Position numbers and translations under genes: made by a program. Positions 43,042 to 52,089 of a DNA stretch of 64,000 nt are shown here, one piece after another. Numbering within the stretch: the stretch's first letter is position 1; every line of letters starts with the position of its first letter. This DNA comes from CTSOIL-112 sp049291875 (GTDB lineage: Bacteria; Pseudomonadota; Gammaproteobacteria; Burkholderiales; Burkholderiaceae), in NCBI GenBank assembly GCA_049291875.1, contig JBATQE010000004.1:186001-250000 (forward strand), read 5' to 3'. The notes under the pieces were generated by a model. The model searched no databases. It was not told the origin of the DNA and saw nothing but the letters and a program-made list of their open reading frames with translations.

Positions 43042-43632
43042 TTAATTCGTTTTGGCTTTCAAATCAGCAATCAAGGCGGGTACGCCCCCCTTGTTCACCG
43101 CGTTTTTAAACTGACCACGGTAGGTATTCGACACTTTGACGCCATTGATCGCCACGTCATACGCGCGCCAGCCGCCTTGGTTTTCCATGTAGTAAATGAC
43201 CGTTTCGGTCGCTCCGGTATTGTGCTTGACGATGGTTTTGACTTCGTTGCCTTTGGCCGGATACACGTCAATCGCAGTCACGGTGTTGTTCACCAGCTTG
43301 CCCGAGTAGGTGCTGACGAAGTAGCGACGCATCACTTGCATCAATTCCTCTTGCTGCTGCGGCGTGGCTTTGTTCCAAGCCGGGCCAACCGCGCTGGCTG
43401 TCCAGCGGCGGAAATTAACTTTGGGCATGATATTGGCATCCACATAGCTCGCCACCGCCGCTTTATTGCCGGATTTCAAACCCGAATTGGTGCGCAAATC
43501 CTTCAGGATTTGATTGCTCATATTGAAAATGACGTCATCCGCCGGCGCTGCCTGCGCCACTGATGCGCCCGCGCCCAGGGCGAGAAAGCCCATGATCATC
43601 ACACTTTTTTTCATCCAACTCATTAATTTCAT
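43042..43632 (-). CDS. mlaC: Phospholipid shuttle MlaC
   Basis: The periplasmic carrier that moves phospholipids between MlaA and MlaFEDB. The 196 residues have a signal peptide (about 1-28, ending VAQA|AP) and a Tol-Tol-Ttg2-type domain. Landmarks are IMPKVNFRRWTASAVGPAW, RRYFVSTYSGKL, and GGWRAYDVAINGVKVSNTYRGQF. Last gene of the mla operon, followed by a strong terminator. Confidence 0.94.
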   Translation of the reverse strand: MKLMSWMKKSVMIMGFLALGAGASVAQAAPADDVIFNMSNQILKDLRTNSGLKSGNKAAVASYVDANIMPKVNFRRWTASAVGPAWNKATPQQQEELMQVMRRYFVSTYSGKLVNNTVTAIDVYPAKGNEVKTIVKHNTGATETVIYYMENQGGWRAYDVAINGVKVSNTYRGQFKNAVNKGGVPALIADLKAKTN

Positions 43633-43733
43633 CTTTAACCTTTCTTTTTCCTGAAAAACATACTTTTTGCTCAGGCTGAGTGCTTGTTAACGCACCACCC
43701 AAAGCTTTCGTTGACTTTTGATGATGCCCCCGA

Positions 43734-44987
43734 TTATTGAATCACAGCCGAACGCGGCGCCAATTCAAGCTTGCGTGGCACGTCGTTGCCATCGTTGCGC
43801 TCATTGTAACTGCCATCCTCGTCCTTGATTTGCGCCAAACGCCGTTGCAGCCACGCGTCGCGCACCATCACATACGGATCCAGCGCGGATCGATCGACCA
43901 CATCGGAGGCTTCCAATAAATTGGTGCGCGTATCGAGCATTTTATAACCTTGCAAACTGTTGCGCAGCGGCACATTGGTCACATAGCCGATCGGATTGGC
44001 CAAAAAGTCCACGGGTTTGCTCAATGCATCACGCACGGTAGACGGCCCGAGTACAGGCAAAACCACATACGGACCGGACGGTACGCCCCATACGGCCAAG
44101 GTTTGGCCAAAATCTTCTTGATGCTTCGGGATGCCCCATGCGCTCGCTACATCCACACAACCGCCAATGCCCAAGGTGCTGTTGAGCAACAATCGCCCGA
44201 TGTCTTGGAACATCGCTTTCGGCTTGCCCTGCAACAAATTATTCACCGCAGTATACGGCTCACCCAAATTGCTGAACATATTCGAGGCGCACAAGCGCGG
44301 GCCTTCCGGTATCAGCTTTTTATAGCCTTTGGCAACGGGCTTGACTGCGGCCTTGTCCACCACATCGTTGAACGCATATACATTGCGATTCATGCGTTCA
44401 TACGGATCGGCAAATTCTTCGTCCATCACGTCGGCTGTATCATTCGCAGTGTCCGTTGAGTTGCCAGTGGTTGTATCAGTTGCAGCGTCTGCTGCGTTTT
44501 CAGCCGAGGCAACGGCCGTAGTTTCCGTCACTGCTTCTGTCACATTCATCGCCTGTGCGGTCTGCGGCTCGGCTGTCATCATCGCTTTGCCGGCAATCGT
44601 TGCTGAAACGTTCGCTGGCGCAGCATCGGTCTGTACAATTTGTGCTGTTTGTCGTGTTTGTGCTGCTGGTGCATCCACGCCGGACTGCTTGATCACCGAA
44701 ACAACGCCATCGTTCATCGCCACAAGGCTGGATGAATCCGCAGTGGGCTTGACCCAATCGGGTGATGAAGCGCTGATATCCTGTGTAGTCGCTGACGATG
44801 CAAACGAAGCGGACGGCGAGTTTTCTACGATACGCGACTGCGTTGACAATACCTCATTCGCCGCATGAGTGACATTCACTGCGCTGGAGCCGATGGCCAA
44901 CTGAGGCAATTCGTCGGCTTGCGCCACGCCGCACAGAGCCAAACCCACCGCTACGGTGAGCGCCGATAAAGGTTGTTTCGCATTCAT
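43734..44987 (-). CDS. mlaA: MlaA (VacJ) outer-membrane phospholipid transport protein, extended N-terminal linker
   Basis: MlaA removes mislocalised phospholipids from the outer leaflet of the outer membrane. About 417 residues, well above the usual 230-280. A signal peptide (about 1-24) is followed by about 170 residues rich in Ala, Thr, Ser and Val. The MlaA domain begins at DPYERMNRNVYAFND near residue 194 and includes LLNSTLGIGGCVDVAS, EDFGQTLAVWGVPSGPY. The only Cys in the signal is in GLALC, a poor lipobox (Leu at -1), whereas AQA|D would suit signal peptidase I. ATG 44987 has better spacing from CAGGAG than 44990. Confidence 0.92.
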   Translation of the reverse strand: MNAKQPLSALTVAVGLALCGVAQADELPQLAIGSSAVNVTHAANEVLSTQSRIVENSPSASFASSATTQDISASSPDWVKPTADSSSLVAMNDGVVSVIKQSGVDAPAAQTRQTAQIVQTDAAPANVSATIAGKAMMTAEPQTAQAMNVTEAVTETTAVASAENAADAATDTTTGNSTDTANDTADVMDEEFADPYERMNRNVYAFNDVVDKAAVKPVAKGYKKLIPEGPRLCASNMFSNLGEPYTAVNNLLQGKPKAMFQDIGRLLLNSTLGIGGCVDVASAWGIPKHQEDFGQTLAVWGVPSGPYVVLPVLGPSTVRDALSKPVDFLANPIGYVTNVPLRNSLQGYKMLDTRTNLLEASDVVDRSALDPYVMVRDAWLQRRLAQIKDEDGSYNERNDGNDVPRKLELAPRSAVIQ

Positions 44988-45018
44988 CATGACTCCTGAT
45001 TATTGATTGCACACCACA

Positions 45019-45537
45019 TCACTGCTTTGCATCAGCGCCGCCGGCGCTGCCCGCCGTGTCTGATTTGGCAGACGACTCCATTTGTTTCACACCGAAGTTT
45101 TTGATCAAATCTTCCAACTGCATCGCTTGCTCGGTTTCGATTAACTCGCCCCCGTCGGCGATCATGTGCTCGGCATCCGCGCCTTGATTAATGCCGATGA
45201 ACTGAGCACCCAGCAGCCCCGAGGTGTACACCATCACTTGGCTATCCTGCGGCAATTTCACGCCTTTGTGAATATCCATCACCACTTTGGCTTTATATTC
45301 GCCTTGGTCGTCAAACAGTTGAATATCGCGCACGCGGCCAATTTCGATACCGACCATTTTCACCGGCGCATCTTTTTTCAAAGAACCCACACCGGCAAAA
45401 TTGGCACTGACGCGGTAGGTTTCGTGCGATGCGCTCCAGCTTTTACCGCCGACCAAAAACGTCAGGCCAACCACCGCCAGCGCGCCAAGAATGACAAACA
45501 CGCCCACCCAAATATCAATTTTTCTTTGCTGTATCAC
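45019..45537 (-). CDS. mlaD: MlaD, MCE-domain lipid-binding subunit
   Basis: The inner-membrane-anchored MCE protein that forms a hexameric lipid channel on MlaFE. It has 172 residues from GTG 45537, which has AGGTGG five bases upstream; a TTG at 45567 overlapping the mlaE stop is an alternative. It begins MIQQRKIDIWVGVFVILG (membrane helix), then the MCE domain with VKMVGIEIGRVRDIQL and TSGLLGAQFIGINQG. The tail is Ala/Gly/Ser-rich. Confidence 0.95.
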   Translation of the reverse strand: MIQQRKIDIWVGVFVILGALAVVGLTFLVGGKSWSASHETYRVSANFAGVGSLKKDAPVKMVGIEIGRVRDIQLFDDQGEYKAKVVMDIHKGVKLPQDSQVMVYTSGLLGAQFIGINQGADAEHMIADGGELIETEQAMQLEDLIKNFGVKQMESSAKSDTAGSAGGADAKQ

Positions 45538-45563
45538 ATTACCACCTATGTTGTATCGACCGA

Positions 45564-46349
45564 TCAATGGAACATCAATGCGGTCAAAATGAAGTCCAAC
45601 CCCAATACCAAGAGTGACGATTTCACCACCGTGCGTGTGGTTGCCTGTGCGACGCCCTCCGGCGTGGGGCGCGCTTGCGAACCTTCATACACTGCCAAAA
45701 AACTGACCATCAAACCAAACACCACGCTTTTTACCAAACTGCCCTTCACGATATCGGCATACACATCAACGCCATCGTGCATCATATTCCAAAACGCCCC
45801 TGCATCCACGCCCAGCCAGCGCACTGCGACCAAGTAGCCGCCAAATACACCAACTATCGAGAAAATCATCACCAGCACCGGCACGACAAAGCCCCCCGCC
45901 CAGAAACGCGGCGCATACACGCGCTCCAGCGGATCCACGCCCATCATCTCCATCGCGGACAACTGCTCACCCGATTTCATCAGGCCAATTTCGGCAGTGA
46001 TCGACGTCCCCGCCCGTCCGGCGAACAAAATCGCCACCACCACGGGCGACAGTTCACGCACCAGAGACAGCGCCACCATCAATCCGACCATCGCCTCAGA
46101 ACCAACGCGGCTCAAGGCGTAATATGATTGCAACGCCAGCACCGCGCCAATGAAAAAGCCCGACACCACCATAATCAACAGGGAGTAATTGCCTAAAAAG
46201 TGGATTTGCTGCAGCAACAGACGGAAACGGGTGACGCATACGCCCACTTTTCCCAACAACGCCACAAACATCCGCGTCGCAAAGCCCAAACCACGCACGA
46301 TTTTCCGCGAGTCTTGCCCAATCTGCGCCACTCGATCTAACCCGCTCAT
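45564..46349 (-). CDS. mlaE: MlaE, permease of the phospholipid ABC transporter
   Basis: 261 residues of the MlaE (YrbE) permease family with about five to six membrane segments. Motifs include GFFIGAVLALQSYYALSRVGSEAMVG, SLVRELSPVVVAILFAGRAGTSITAEIGLMK, EQLSAMEMMGVDP, and VKSVVFGLMVSFLAVYEG. Overlaps mlaF by four bases. It couples MlaF ATP hydrolysis to lipid movement with MlaD. Confidence 0.96.
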   Translation of the reverse strand: MSGLDRVAQIGQDSRKIVRGLGFATRMFVALLGKVGVCVTRFRLLLQQIHFLGNYSLLIMVVSGFFIGAVLALQSYYALSRVGSEAMVGLMVALSLVRELSPVVVAILFAGRAGTSITAEIGLMKSGEQLSAMEMMGVDPLERVYAPRFWAGGFVVPVLVMIFSIVGVFGGYLVAVRWLGVDAGAFWNMMHDGVDVYADIVKGSLVKSVVFGLMVSFLAVYEGSQARPTPEGVAQATTRTVVKSSLLVLGLDFILTALMFH

Positions 46350-47140
46350 ACTCGACCTCGCGCGTCATGTACTGCATACGTCGTCACGCTGGACGCATTG
46401 CGTTCAACGCGATCTTCGCGCCCATGAATAAAACGACGCACAAACGGGTCATTTGATGCCAGTAATTCATCGGGGGAACCCTGCGCCACAATACCCGACT
46501 GATGCATGATGTAAACATAATCACAAATCGCAAAGGTTTCATGCACATCGTGCGATACCACGATGGACGCGGCATTCAACCCATCGGTCTGCTCGCGAAT
46601 CAAATTCGCAATATTATCCATCGCAATCGGATCCAAGCCCGTGAACGGCTCGTCAAACAGCATGATTTGCGGATTTTGTGCAATCGCCCGCGCCAACGCC
46701 ACACGCCGCGCCATCCCGCCAGAGATTTCCGCCGGCATTTTATACGCCGCATCCGCCAAACCAACCGCCTCTAATTTTTCAAACACCCGCGCTTTAATCT
46801 GCGATTCGGATAAATCCGTGGTTTCATGCAGCGGGAACGCCACATTCTCATACACACTCATATCCGTGAACAACGCGCCGAACTGAAACAACATCCCCAT
46901 CTGCGTACGCAAGCGTCGTAAATCCGCCGCATTGTCATGCGGCAACGGCTCGCCCAGCATCATGACGCGTCCCGAATTAGGGCGCAACAAACCCGCCACC
47001 AAACGCAACAGCGTGGTTTTCCCGCAACCCGAAGGCCCCATCACCGCCACGGCCTGCCCCTGTTTCACGGACAAAGAAACATGGCGCACAATTGGCTTGG
47101 TTGGGGAGTAGGCAAAAGAAACTTGGTCTAATTCAATCAT
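46346..47140 (-). CDS. mlaF: MlaF, ATPase of the phospholipid ABC transporter
   Basis: It has 264 residues from ATG 47140 (ATG 47158 would add six). Walker A MGPSGCGKTTLLR, the signature ISGGMARRVALARA and Walker B IMLFDEPFTGLDP are followed by SHDVHETF. The C-terminal extension ends in RRFIHGREDRVERNAS, the segment by which MlaF contacts its partners in E. coli. First gene of mlaFED-mlaA-mlaC. No mlaB (STAS regulator) is found in the operon. Confidence 0.95.
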   Translation of the reverse strand: MIELDQVSFAYSPTKPIVRHVSLSVKQGQAVAVMGPSGCGKTTLLRLVAGLLRPNSGRVMMLGEPLPHDNAADLRRLRTQMGMLFQFGALFTDMSVYENVAFPLHETTDLSESQIKARVFEKLEAVGLADAAYKMPAEISGGMARRVALARAIAQNPQIMLFDEPFTGLDPIAMDNIANLIREQTDGLNAASIVVSHDVHETFAICDYVYIMHQSGIVAQGSPDELLASNDPFVRRFIHGREDRVERNASSVTTYAVHDARGRV

Positions 47141-47207
47141 TCGTGCATTATAAAGCATATCAGCGCAACCAATTCCTTAGCACACCATAACAATGACCTG
47201 AAAACAA

Positions 47208-47232
47208 CAAACCGCCCCAAAAAGGCGGTCTG
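47208..47232 (-). terminator. Terminator of the atp operon
   Basis: In the minus-strand RNA, CAGACCGCC pairs with GGCGGTTTG (one G-U pair) across a loop of seven, followed by T-rich sequence. It lies 65 bp after the atpC stop. Confidence 0.75.
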
Positions 47233-47296
47233 TCTCGTCTACTTGAATCCGCGATACGCCTAGCGTATTGCATCATCTCGTATTTTATTGATTGGC

Positions 47297-47716
47297 TTAT
47301 TTGTTGATTTTTTTGCGCAGTTTTTCCAATGCGGCCAATTGAGCCACCGCAACCGACAATTCTGATTGCGCACGCGCGTAGTCGATATCAGACGCTTTGT
47401 CTTTCAAATCTTCCTCTGCACGTTGTTTCGCTTCCAAGGCACGAGCCTCATCCAAATCATGACCACGAATCGCGGTATCCGCCAAAATCGTGACGTGATT
47501 CGGTTGAACCTCCAAAATACCACCGGCAACGAACACCAGCTCCTCGTCCGCACCATTTTGGATACGCACCGCACCCGGACGAATGCGGGTAATCAAAGGG
47601 GTGTGTCCCGGCAAAATACCCAACTCGCCGGTTTCACCTGGCAAGGCAACGAATTCGGCAAGTCCTGAAAAGACCTCTTCTTCCGCGCTCACCACATCTA
47701 CTTGGATTGTACTCAT
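47297..47716 (-). CDS. atpC: ATP synthase epsilon subunit
   Basis: F1 central-stalk subunit and regulator of ATP hydrolysis. It has 139 residues from ATG 47716, with TAGGA upstream. It begins MSTIQVDVVSAEEEVFSG and has LPGETGELGILPGHTPLIT with the beta-sandwich, then a C-terminal helical hairpin (EARALEAKQRAEEDLK). Final gene of the operon. Confidence 0.96.
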   Translation of the reverse strand: MSTIQVDVVSAEEEVFSGLAEFVALPGETGELGILPGHTPLITRIRPGAVRIQNGADEELVFVAGGILEVQPNHVTILADTAIRGHDLDEARALEAKQRAEEDLKDKASDIDYARAQSELSVAVAQLAALEKLRKKINK

Positions 47717-47813
47717 ACTGTTTCCTAAGCTTGTACGCTCTATTCCGCTCACATGAGGCGCGCTCTACACACGCCCATGTGCTTGCAACGATCTTAGCTT
47801 GGCTAAACGGCCA

Positions 47814-49193
47814 TTAGCCCATTTTTGCCGCTTTTTCTACCGCTTCGTCAATACCACCGACCATGTAGAACGCTTGCTCTGGCAAGTGATCGTATTCACC
47901 ATTGATAATACCTTTGAAACCACGGATGGTTTCTTTCAATGACACGTATTTACCTGGTGAGCCGGTAAAGACTTCCGCTACGTGGAACGGTTGCGACAAG
48001 AAACGTTGGATTTTACGCGCACGGCCAACCAGCAATTTGTCTTCCGGCGCCAACTCGTCCATACCCAAAATCGCAATAATATCGCGCAACTCTTTGTAGC
48101 GCTGCAAGGTCGCTTGAACACCACGAGTCACGCCATAATGCTCTTCACCAATCACGTTTGGATCGATTTGACGGCTGGTTGAATCCAAAGGATCCACCGC
48201 CGGATAAATACCCAAAGAGGCGATATCACGGCTCAATACCACGGTCGCATCCAAGTGACCAAATGTGGTCGCTGGCGATGGATCGGTCAAGTCATCCGCT
48301 GGTACGTATACGGCCTGAACCGAAGTAATCGAACCTTTTTTGGTCGAGGTAATGCGCTCTTGCAAACGACCCATTTCTTCTGCCAGAGTTGGCTGATAAC
48401 CCACCGCTGAAGGCATACGACCCAACAACGCAGATACTTCAGTACCGGCCAAGGTGTAACGGTAGATATTGTCCACGAAGAACAATACGTCACGACCTTC
48501 GTCACGGAAGAATTCCGCCATGGTCAAACCGGTCAAGGCCACGCGCAGACGGTTTCCTGGAGGTTCGTTCATCTGACCGTAGACCAGGGATACTTTGTCC
48601 AATACGTTGGAGTCTTTCATTTCGTGGTAGAAGTCATTACCCTCACGAGTACGCTCACCCACACCGGCAAACACGGAGAAACCACCGTGTTGTTTCGCGA
48701 TGTTGTTGATCAATTCCATCATGTTCACGGTTTTACCCACACCCGCACCACCAAACAAACCGACTTTACCACCTTTGGCAAACGGGCAAATCAAGTCAAT
48801 CACTTTGATGCCGGTTTCCAACAATTCTGTTGAAGGACTCAATTCGTCAAATTTTGGCGCCAAGGCATGGATAGAACGCTTTTCTTCAGTCACGACCGGA
48901 CCGGCTTCATCAATCGGGTTACCCAAAACGTCCATGATACGACCCAAGGTACCTGTACCAACCGGCACAGAAATTGGCGCGCCAGTATTCTTCACGGTCA
49001 CGCCTCGACGCAAGCCGTCTGACGAGCCCAAACAAATTGTACGAACGATGCCATCGCCCAACTGTTGTTGAACTTCCAAAGTCAACGCAGAGCCATCCAT
49101 GACCAGTGCGTCATAAATTTTCGGCATGTTATCACGCGGAAATTCAACGTCAATTACCGCACCAATACACTGAACGATTTTACCTTCTACCAT
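47814..49193 (-). CDS. atpD: ATP synthase beta subunit
   Basis: Catalytic F1 subunit. It has 459 residues from ATG 49193, with GAGAGTGA upstream; ATG 49211 is an alternative. The P-loop GGAGVGKT is near residue 149, GVGERTREGNDFY holds the catalytic Glu, and Walker B FFVDNIYRYTLAGTEVSALLGRMPSAVGYQPTLA is complete. The C-terminal ELAPEDKLLVGRARKIQRFLSQPF is also typical. A small lipoprotein gene separates it from atpG. Confidence 0.97.
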   Translation of the reverse strand: MVEGKIVQCIGAVIDVEFPRDNMPKIYDALVMDGSALTLEVQQQLGDGIVRTICLGSSDGLRRGVTVKNTGAPISVPVGTGTLGRIMDVLGNPIDEAGPVVTEEKRSIHALAPKFDELSPSTELLETGIKVIDLICPFAKGGKVGLFGGAGVGKTVNMMELINNIAKQHGGFSVFAGVGERTREGNDFYHEMKDSNVLDKVSLVYGQMNEPPGNRLRVALTGLTMAEFFRDEGRDVLFFVDNIYRYTLAGTEVSALLGRMPSAVGYQPTLAEEMGRLQERITSTKKGSITSVQAVYVPADDLTDPSPATTFGHLDATVVLSRDIASLGIYPAVDPLDSTSRQIDPNVIGEEHYGVTRGVQATLQRYKELRDIIAILGMDELAPEDKLLVGRARKIQRFLSQPFHVAEVFTGSPGKYVSLKETIRGFKGIINGEYDHLPEQAFYMVGGIDEAVEKAAKMG

Positions 49194-49247
49194 TATTTCA
49201 CTCTCAATCATGAATTAACTAAAATTCCCGTGACATCTTTGAACTCG

Positions 49248-49565
49248 TCATCGAGTTGGCGTCACACCACATGCTACTTGCCAAAAACTATTTAACTCTT
49301 GGCATCTTTTTTGTTTATCTTGTTCAGACAAACCGTCCATCTGCTCACGCAGGACAGCGAGCATATCCTCTCGATCACTTTGATCACGCATCACAGGGCA
49401 CACTTCCAAAATTTTCACCCAATCCTCACACGCCGAGTCGGAACTGCGACGCACAGTTGGATGACTGCCCAAATCATTTTCCGCTTTTTTTTGGCAAGCG
49501 ACGAACCCGCCAACCAAACCCGCCATCGTCATACCAAACAGAATGCGCGCGAGCGTTGAGCACAC
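49248..49565 (-). CDS. Small cysteine-rich lipoprotein between atpG and atpD (unknown function)
   Basis: 105 residues from GTG 49565, 16 bp after atpG; ATG 49532 is an alternative start. The N-terminus MCSTLARILFGMTMAGLVGGFVAC looks like a lipoprotein signal, lipid Cys at 24 (FVAC). The mature part has four Cys in a paired pattern: C46-X9-C56 and C88-X10-C99, separated by a charged helical stretch. This suggests two helices held by disulfides in the periplasm. A run of eight A in the coding strand (KK codons after Cys24) is slippage-prone. I do not recognise the family. It lies in the operon reading direction with its stop 54 bp before atpD. Confidence 0.65.
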   Translation of the reverse strand: MCSTLARILFGMTMAGLVGGFVACQKKAENDLGSHPTVRRSSDSACEDWVKILEVCPVMRDQSDREDMLAVLREQMDGLSEQDKQKRCQELNSFWQVACGVTPTR

Positions 49566-49581
49566 ACGCCGATAATCGGGT

Positions 49582-50460
49582 TTATACCGCAGCCGCGCCA
49601 CCAACAATCTCTGACAGCTCTTTGGTAATCGCGGCTTGACGTGATTTGTTGTACACCAATTGCAACTCGCCAATCACATTCTTCGCATTGTCTGAAGCTG
49701 CTTTCATGGCCACCATACGCGCAGATTGTTCGGATGCAATATTTTCAGCAACGGCCTGATAAACCAATGCTTCGATATAACGCACCAACAACTCGTCCAC
49801 AACCGTTTCAGCCGATGGCTCGTAGATGTAATCCCAAGAATAATCTTTTTTCTCAGCATCGGTTTGCGCCAAGGTGCTTTTTGACAAAGGAATCAATTGC
49901 GCCACCACTGGCTCTTGCTTCATGGTATTGACAAATTGCGTATACGCGAGATAGACCGCATCCACTTCGCCCGCCAAATAAGCATCAATTTGTACTTTAA
50001 CCGCACCAATCAACTCATCCATATGGGGGACATCACCAATATGAGTGCTTTCTGACACCACATCCGCACCAATTCGGTTCAAAAACCCTAGACCTTTACT
50101 GCCGATTGCGGTCATTTGCACCTTGCAACCTGCATCATTCCAGTCTTTCATTTGGGTGGTGGCGGCACGCAAGATATTGGTGTTCAAGCCACCGCACAAA
50201 CCTTTGTCGGTTGTGACCAAAATCAAGCCCACATTCTTAATCTGAGCACGCTCGGTCAAAAATGGATGCTGATATTCTGAATTGGCAGCACTCATGTGTG
50301 CTGCAATATTGCGCACTTTGTCTGCGTATGGACGAGCCATACGCATACGCTCTTGCGCTTTACGCATTTTTGAAGCGGCGACCATTTCCATGGCTTTTGT
50401 GATCTTTCGCGTATTTTGTACGCTTTTGATCTTTCCGCGAATTTCTTTCATGCTGGGCAT
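49582..50460 (-). CDS. atpG: ATP synthase gamma subunit
   Basis: Rotor shaft of F1. The 292 residues begin MPSMKEIRGKIKSVQNTRKITKAMEMVAASKMRKAQ, the N-terminal coiled-coil helix. TDKGLCGGLNTN lies centrally and the C-terminal helix MKAASDNAKNVIGELQLVYNKSRQAAITKELSEIVGGA is complete. It follows atpA by 18 bp. Confidence 0.97.
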   Translation of the reverse strand: MPSMKEIRGKIKSVQNTRKITKAMEMVAASKMRKAQERMRMARPYADKVRNIAAHMSAANSEYQHPFLTERAQIKNVGLILVTTDKGLCGGLNTNILRAATTQMKDWNDAGCKVQMTAIGSKGLGFLNRIGADVVSESTHIGDVPHMDELIGAVKVQIDAYLAGEVDAVYLAYTQFVNTMKQEPVVAQLIPLSKSTLAQTDAEKKDYSWDYIYEPSAETVVDELLVRYIEALVYQAVAENIASEQSARMVAMKAASDNAKNVIGELQLVYNKSRQAAITKELSEIVGGAAAV

Positions 50461-50478
50461 GGCTTAATCCTATACCAA

Positions 50479-52020
50479 TTAGAACGCTGAGTTTTGTTTG
50501 TAGGCTTTGATTGCGTCATGTAAAGCGGCTTCGTCTTCTTTGCCTACTTCTTTTTTCGCTTCAATACCATCAATCAATGCGCCATAACTTGTCTTCAAGA
50601 AGTCAACCATTCCTTTTTCAAATGGCAGTACATCTTTGACTTCAACATCATCCAAGTAGCCGTTATTGGCGGCAAACAGTGATGCAGCCATTTCCCAAAC
50701 TTGCAACGGTTTGTATTGCGGCTGCTTCAAAAGCTCAGTCACACGACGACCCCGTTCCAACTGTTTGCGGGTTGCTTCGTCCAAATCGGAAGCAAACTGT
50801 GCAAACGCAGCCAATTCACGATACTGCGCCAAGTCGGTACGAATACCACCGGACAGTTTTTTGATCGCCTTGGTTTGCGCCGCACCACCCACACGAGATA
50901 CGGAAATACCGGCATTAATCGCTGGACGGATACCCGCATTGAACAAGTCGGTTTCTAAGAAGATTTGACCGTCGGTAATGGAAATCACGTTGGTCGGTAC
51001 GAATGCGGTTACGTCACCCGCTTGGGTTTCAATTACTGGCAATGCGGTCAGTGAGCCGGTTTTGCCTTTGACTTCGCCATTGGTGAACTTTTCAACGTAG
51101 TCTTCGTTCACGCGAGCCGCGCGTTCGAGCAAACGGCTGTGGAGATAGAATACGTCGCCAGGATACGCTTCACGTCCAGGAGGACGGCGCAACAACAATG
51201 AAATTTGACGATAAGCCCAAGCTTGCTTGGTCAAGTCATCATAAATAATCAAGGCATCTTGACCGCGATCGCGGAAGTATTCGCCCATAGAGCAGCCGGC
51301 ATACGGCGCCAAGTATTGCATAGCCGCAGAGTCCGAAGCGGATGCTGCAACAATAGTGGTGTATTCCATTGCACCATGTTCTTCCAGCTTACGAACCACG
51401 TTCATAATAGAAGAGGCTTTTTGGCCAATCGCAACATAGATACACTTGAGGTCTTTGCCCTTTTGGTTGATGATGGTATCCACCGCAACCGCTGTTTTAC
51501 CCGTTTGACGGTCACCAATAATCAATTCACGTTGGCCACGACCCACTGGAACCATCGCATCAATCGCTTTCAAGCCTGTTTGCACCGGTTGATCAACCGA
51601 TTTACGCCAAATCACGCCCGGTGCTACTTTTTCGATAACGTCTTTGTGTTGCGCATTGACAGGACCTTTACCATCAATCGGATTACCCAAGGCGTCAACA
51701 ACGCGACCGAGCAATTCAGGACCGACCGGAACTTCCAAAATACGACCTGTACATTTTACGATATCGCCTTCGGAAATACCTTCGTACTCACCCAAAACAA
51801 CGGCACCCACCGAATCGCGCTCCAAGTTCAATGCCAAGCCAAAAACGTTGCCGGGAAATTCCAACATTTCACCTTGCATCACATCGGCCAAACCGTGGAC
51901 ACGACAAATACCGTCCGTTACAGAAACGACCGTGCCTTGCGTGCGCAAGTTAGCAGAGTCGTCCACACCTTGAATTCGATTCTTAATCAATTCACTGATT
52001 TCAGAAGGGTTCAGTTGCAT
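50479..52020 (-). CDS. atpA: ATP synthase alpha subunit
   Basis: Non-catalytic nucleotide-binding F1 subunit. 513 residues from ATG 52020, the exact E. coli length, starting MQLNPSEISELIKNRI. GGAG at eight bases supports this start; upstream in-frame starts exist. The P-loop GDRQTGKTAVA, LIIYDDLTKQAWAYRQISLLLRRPPGREAYPGDVFYLHSRLLERAA and SVSRVGGAAQ are diagnostic. Confidence 0.97.
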   Translation of the reverse strand: MQLNPSEISELIKNRIQGVDDSANLRTQGTVVSVTDGICRVHGLADVMQGEMLEFPGNVFGLALNLERDSVGAVVLGEYEGISEGDIVKCTGRILEVPVGPELLGRVVDALGNPIDGKGPVNAQHKDVIEKVAPGVIWRKSVDQPVQTGLKAIDAMVPVGRGQRELIIGDRQTGKTAVAVDTIINQKGKDLKCIYVAIGQKASSIMNVVRKLEEHGAMEYTTIVAASASDSAAMQYLAPYAGCSMGEYFRDRGQDALIIYDDLTKQAWAYRQISLLLRRPPGREAYPGDVFYLHSRLLERAARVNEDYVEKFTNGEVKGKTGSLTALPVIETQAGDVTAFVPTNVISITDGQIFLETDLFNAGIRPAINAGISVSRVGGAAQTKAIKKLSGGIRTDLAQYRELAAFAQFASDLDEATRKQLERGRRVTELLKQPQYKPLQVWEMAASLFAANNGYLDDVEVKDVLPFEKGMVDFLKTSYGALIDGIEAKKEVGKEDEAALHDAIKAYKQNSAF

Positions 52021-52089
52021 GCTCATTGCTCCAAATTTATTCACCACTGCCAATCCCTTGATTGACAGATCTATTGCTGCTCTACGTGT

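Noticed and set aside
47144..47149. TATAAT before mlaF as a promoter
   Set aside because: Transcription would start at or inside the preferred mlaF start codon, and no -35 lies at the right distance.
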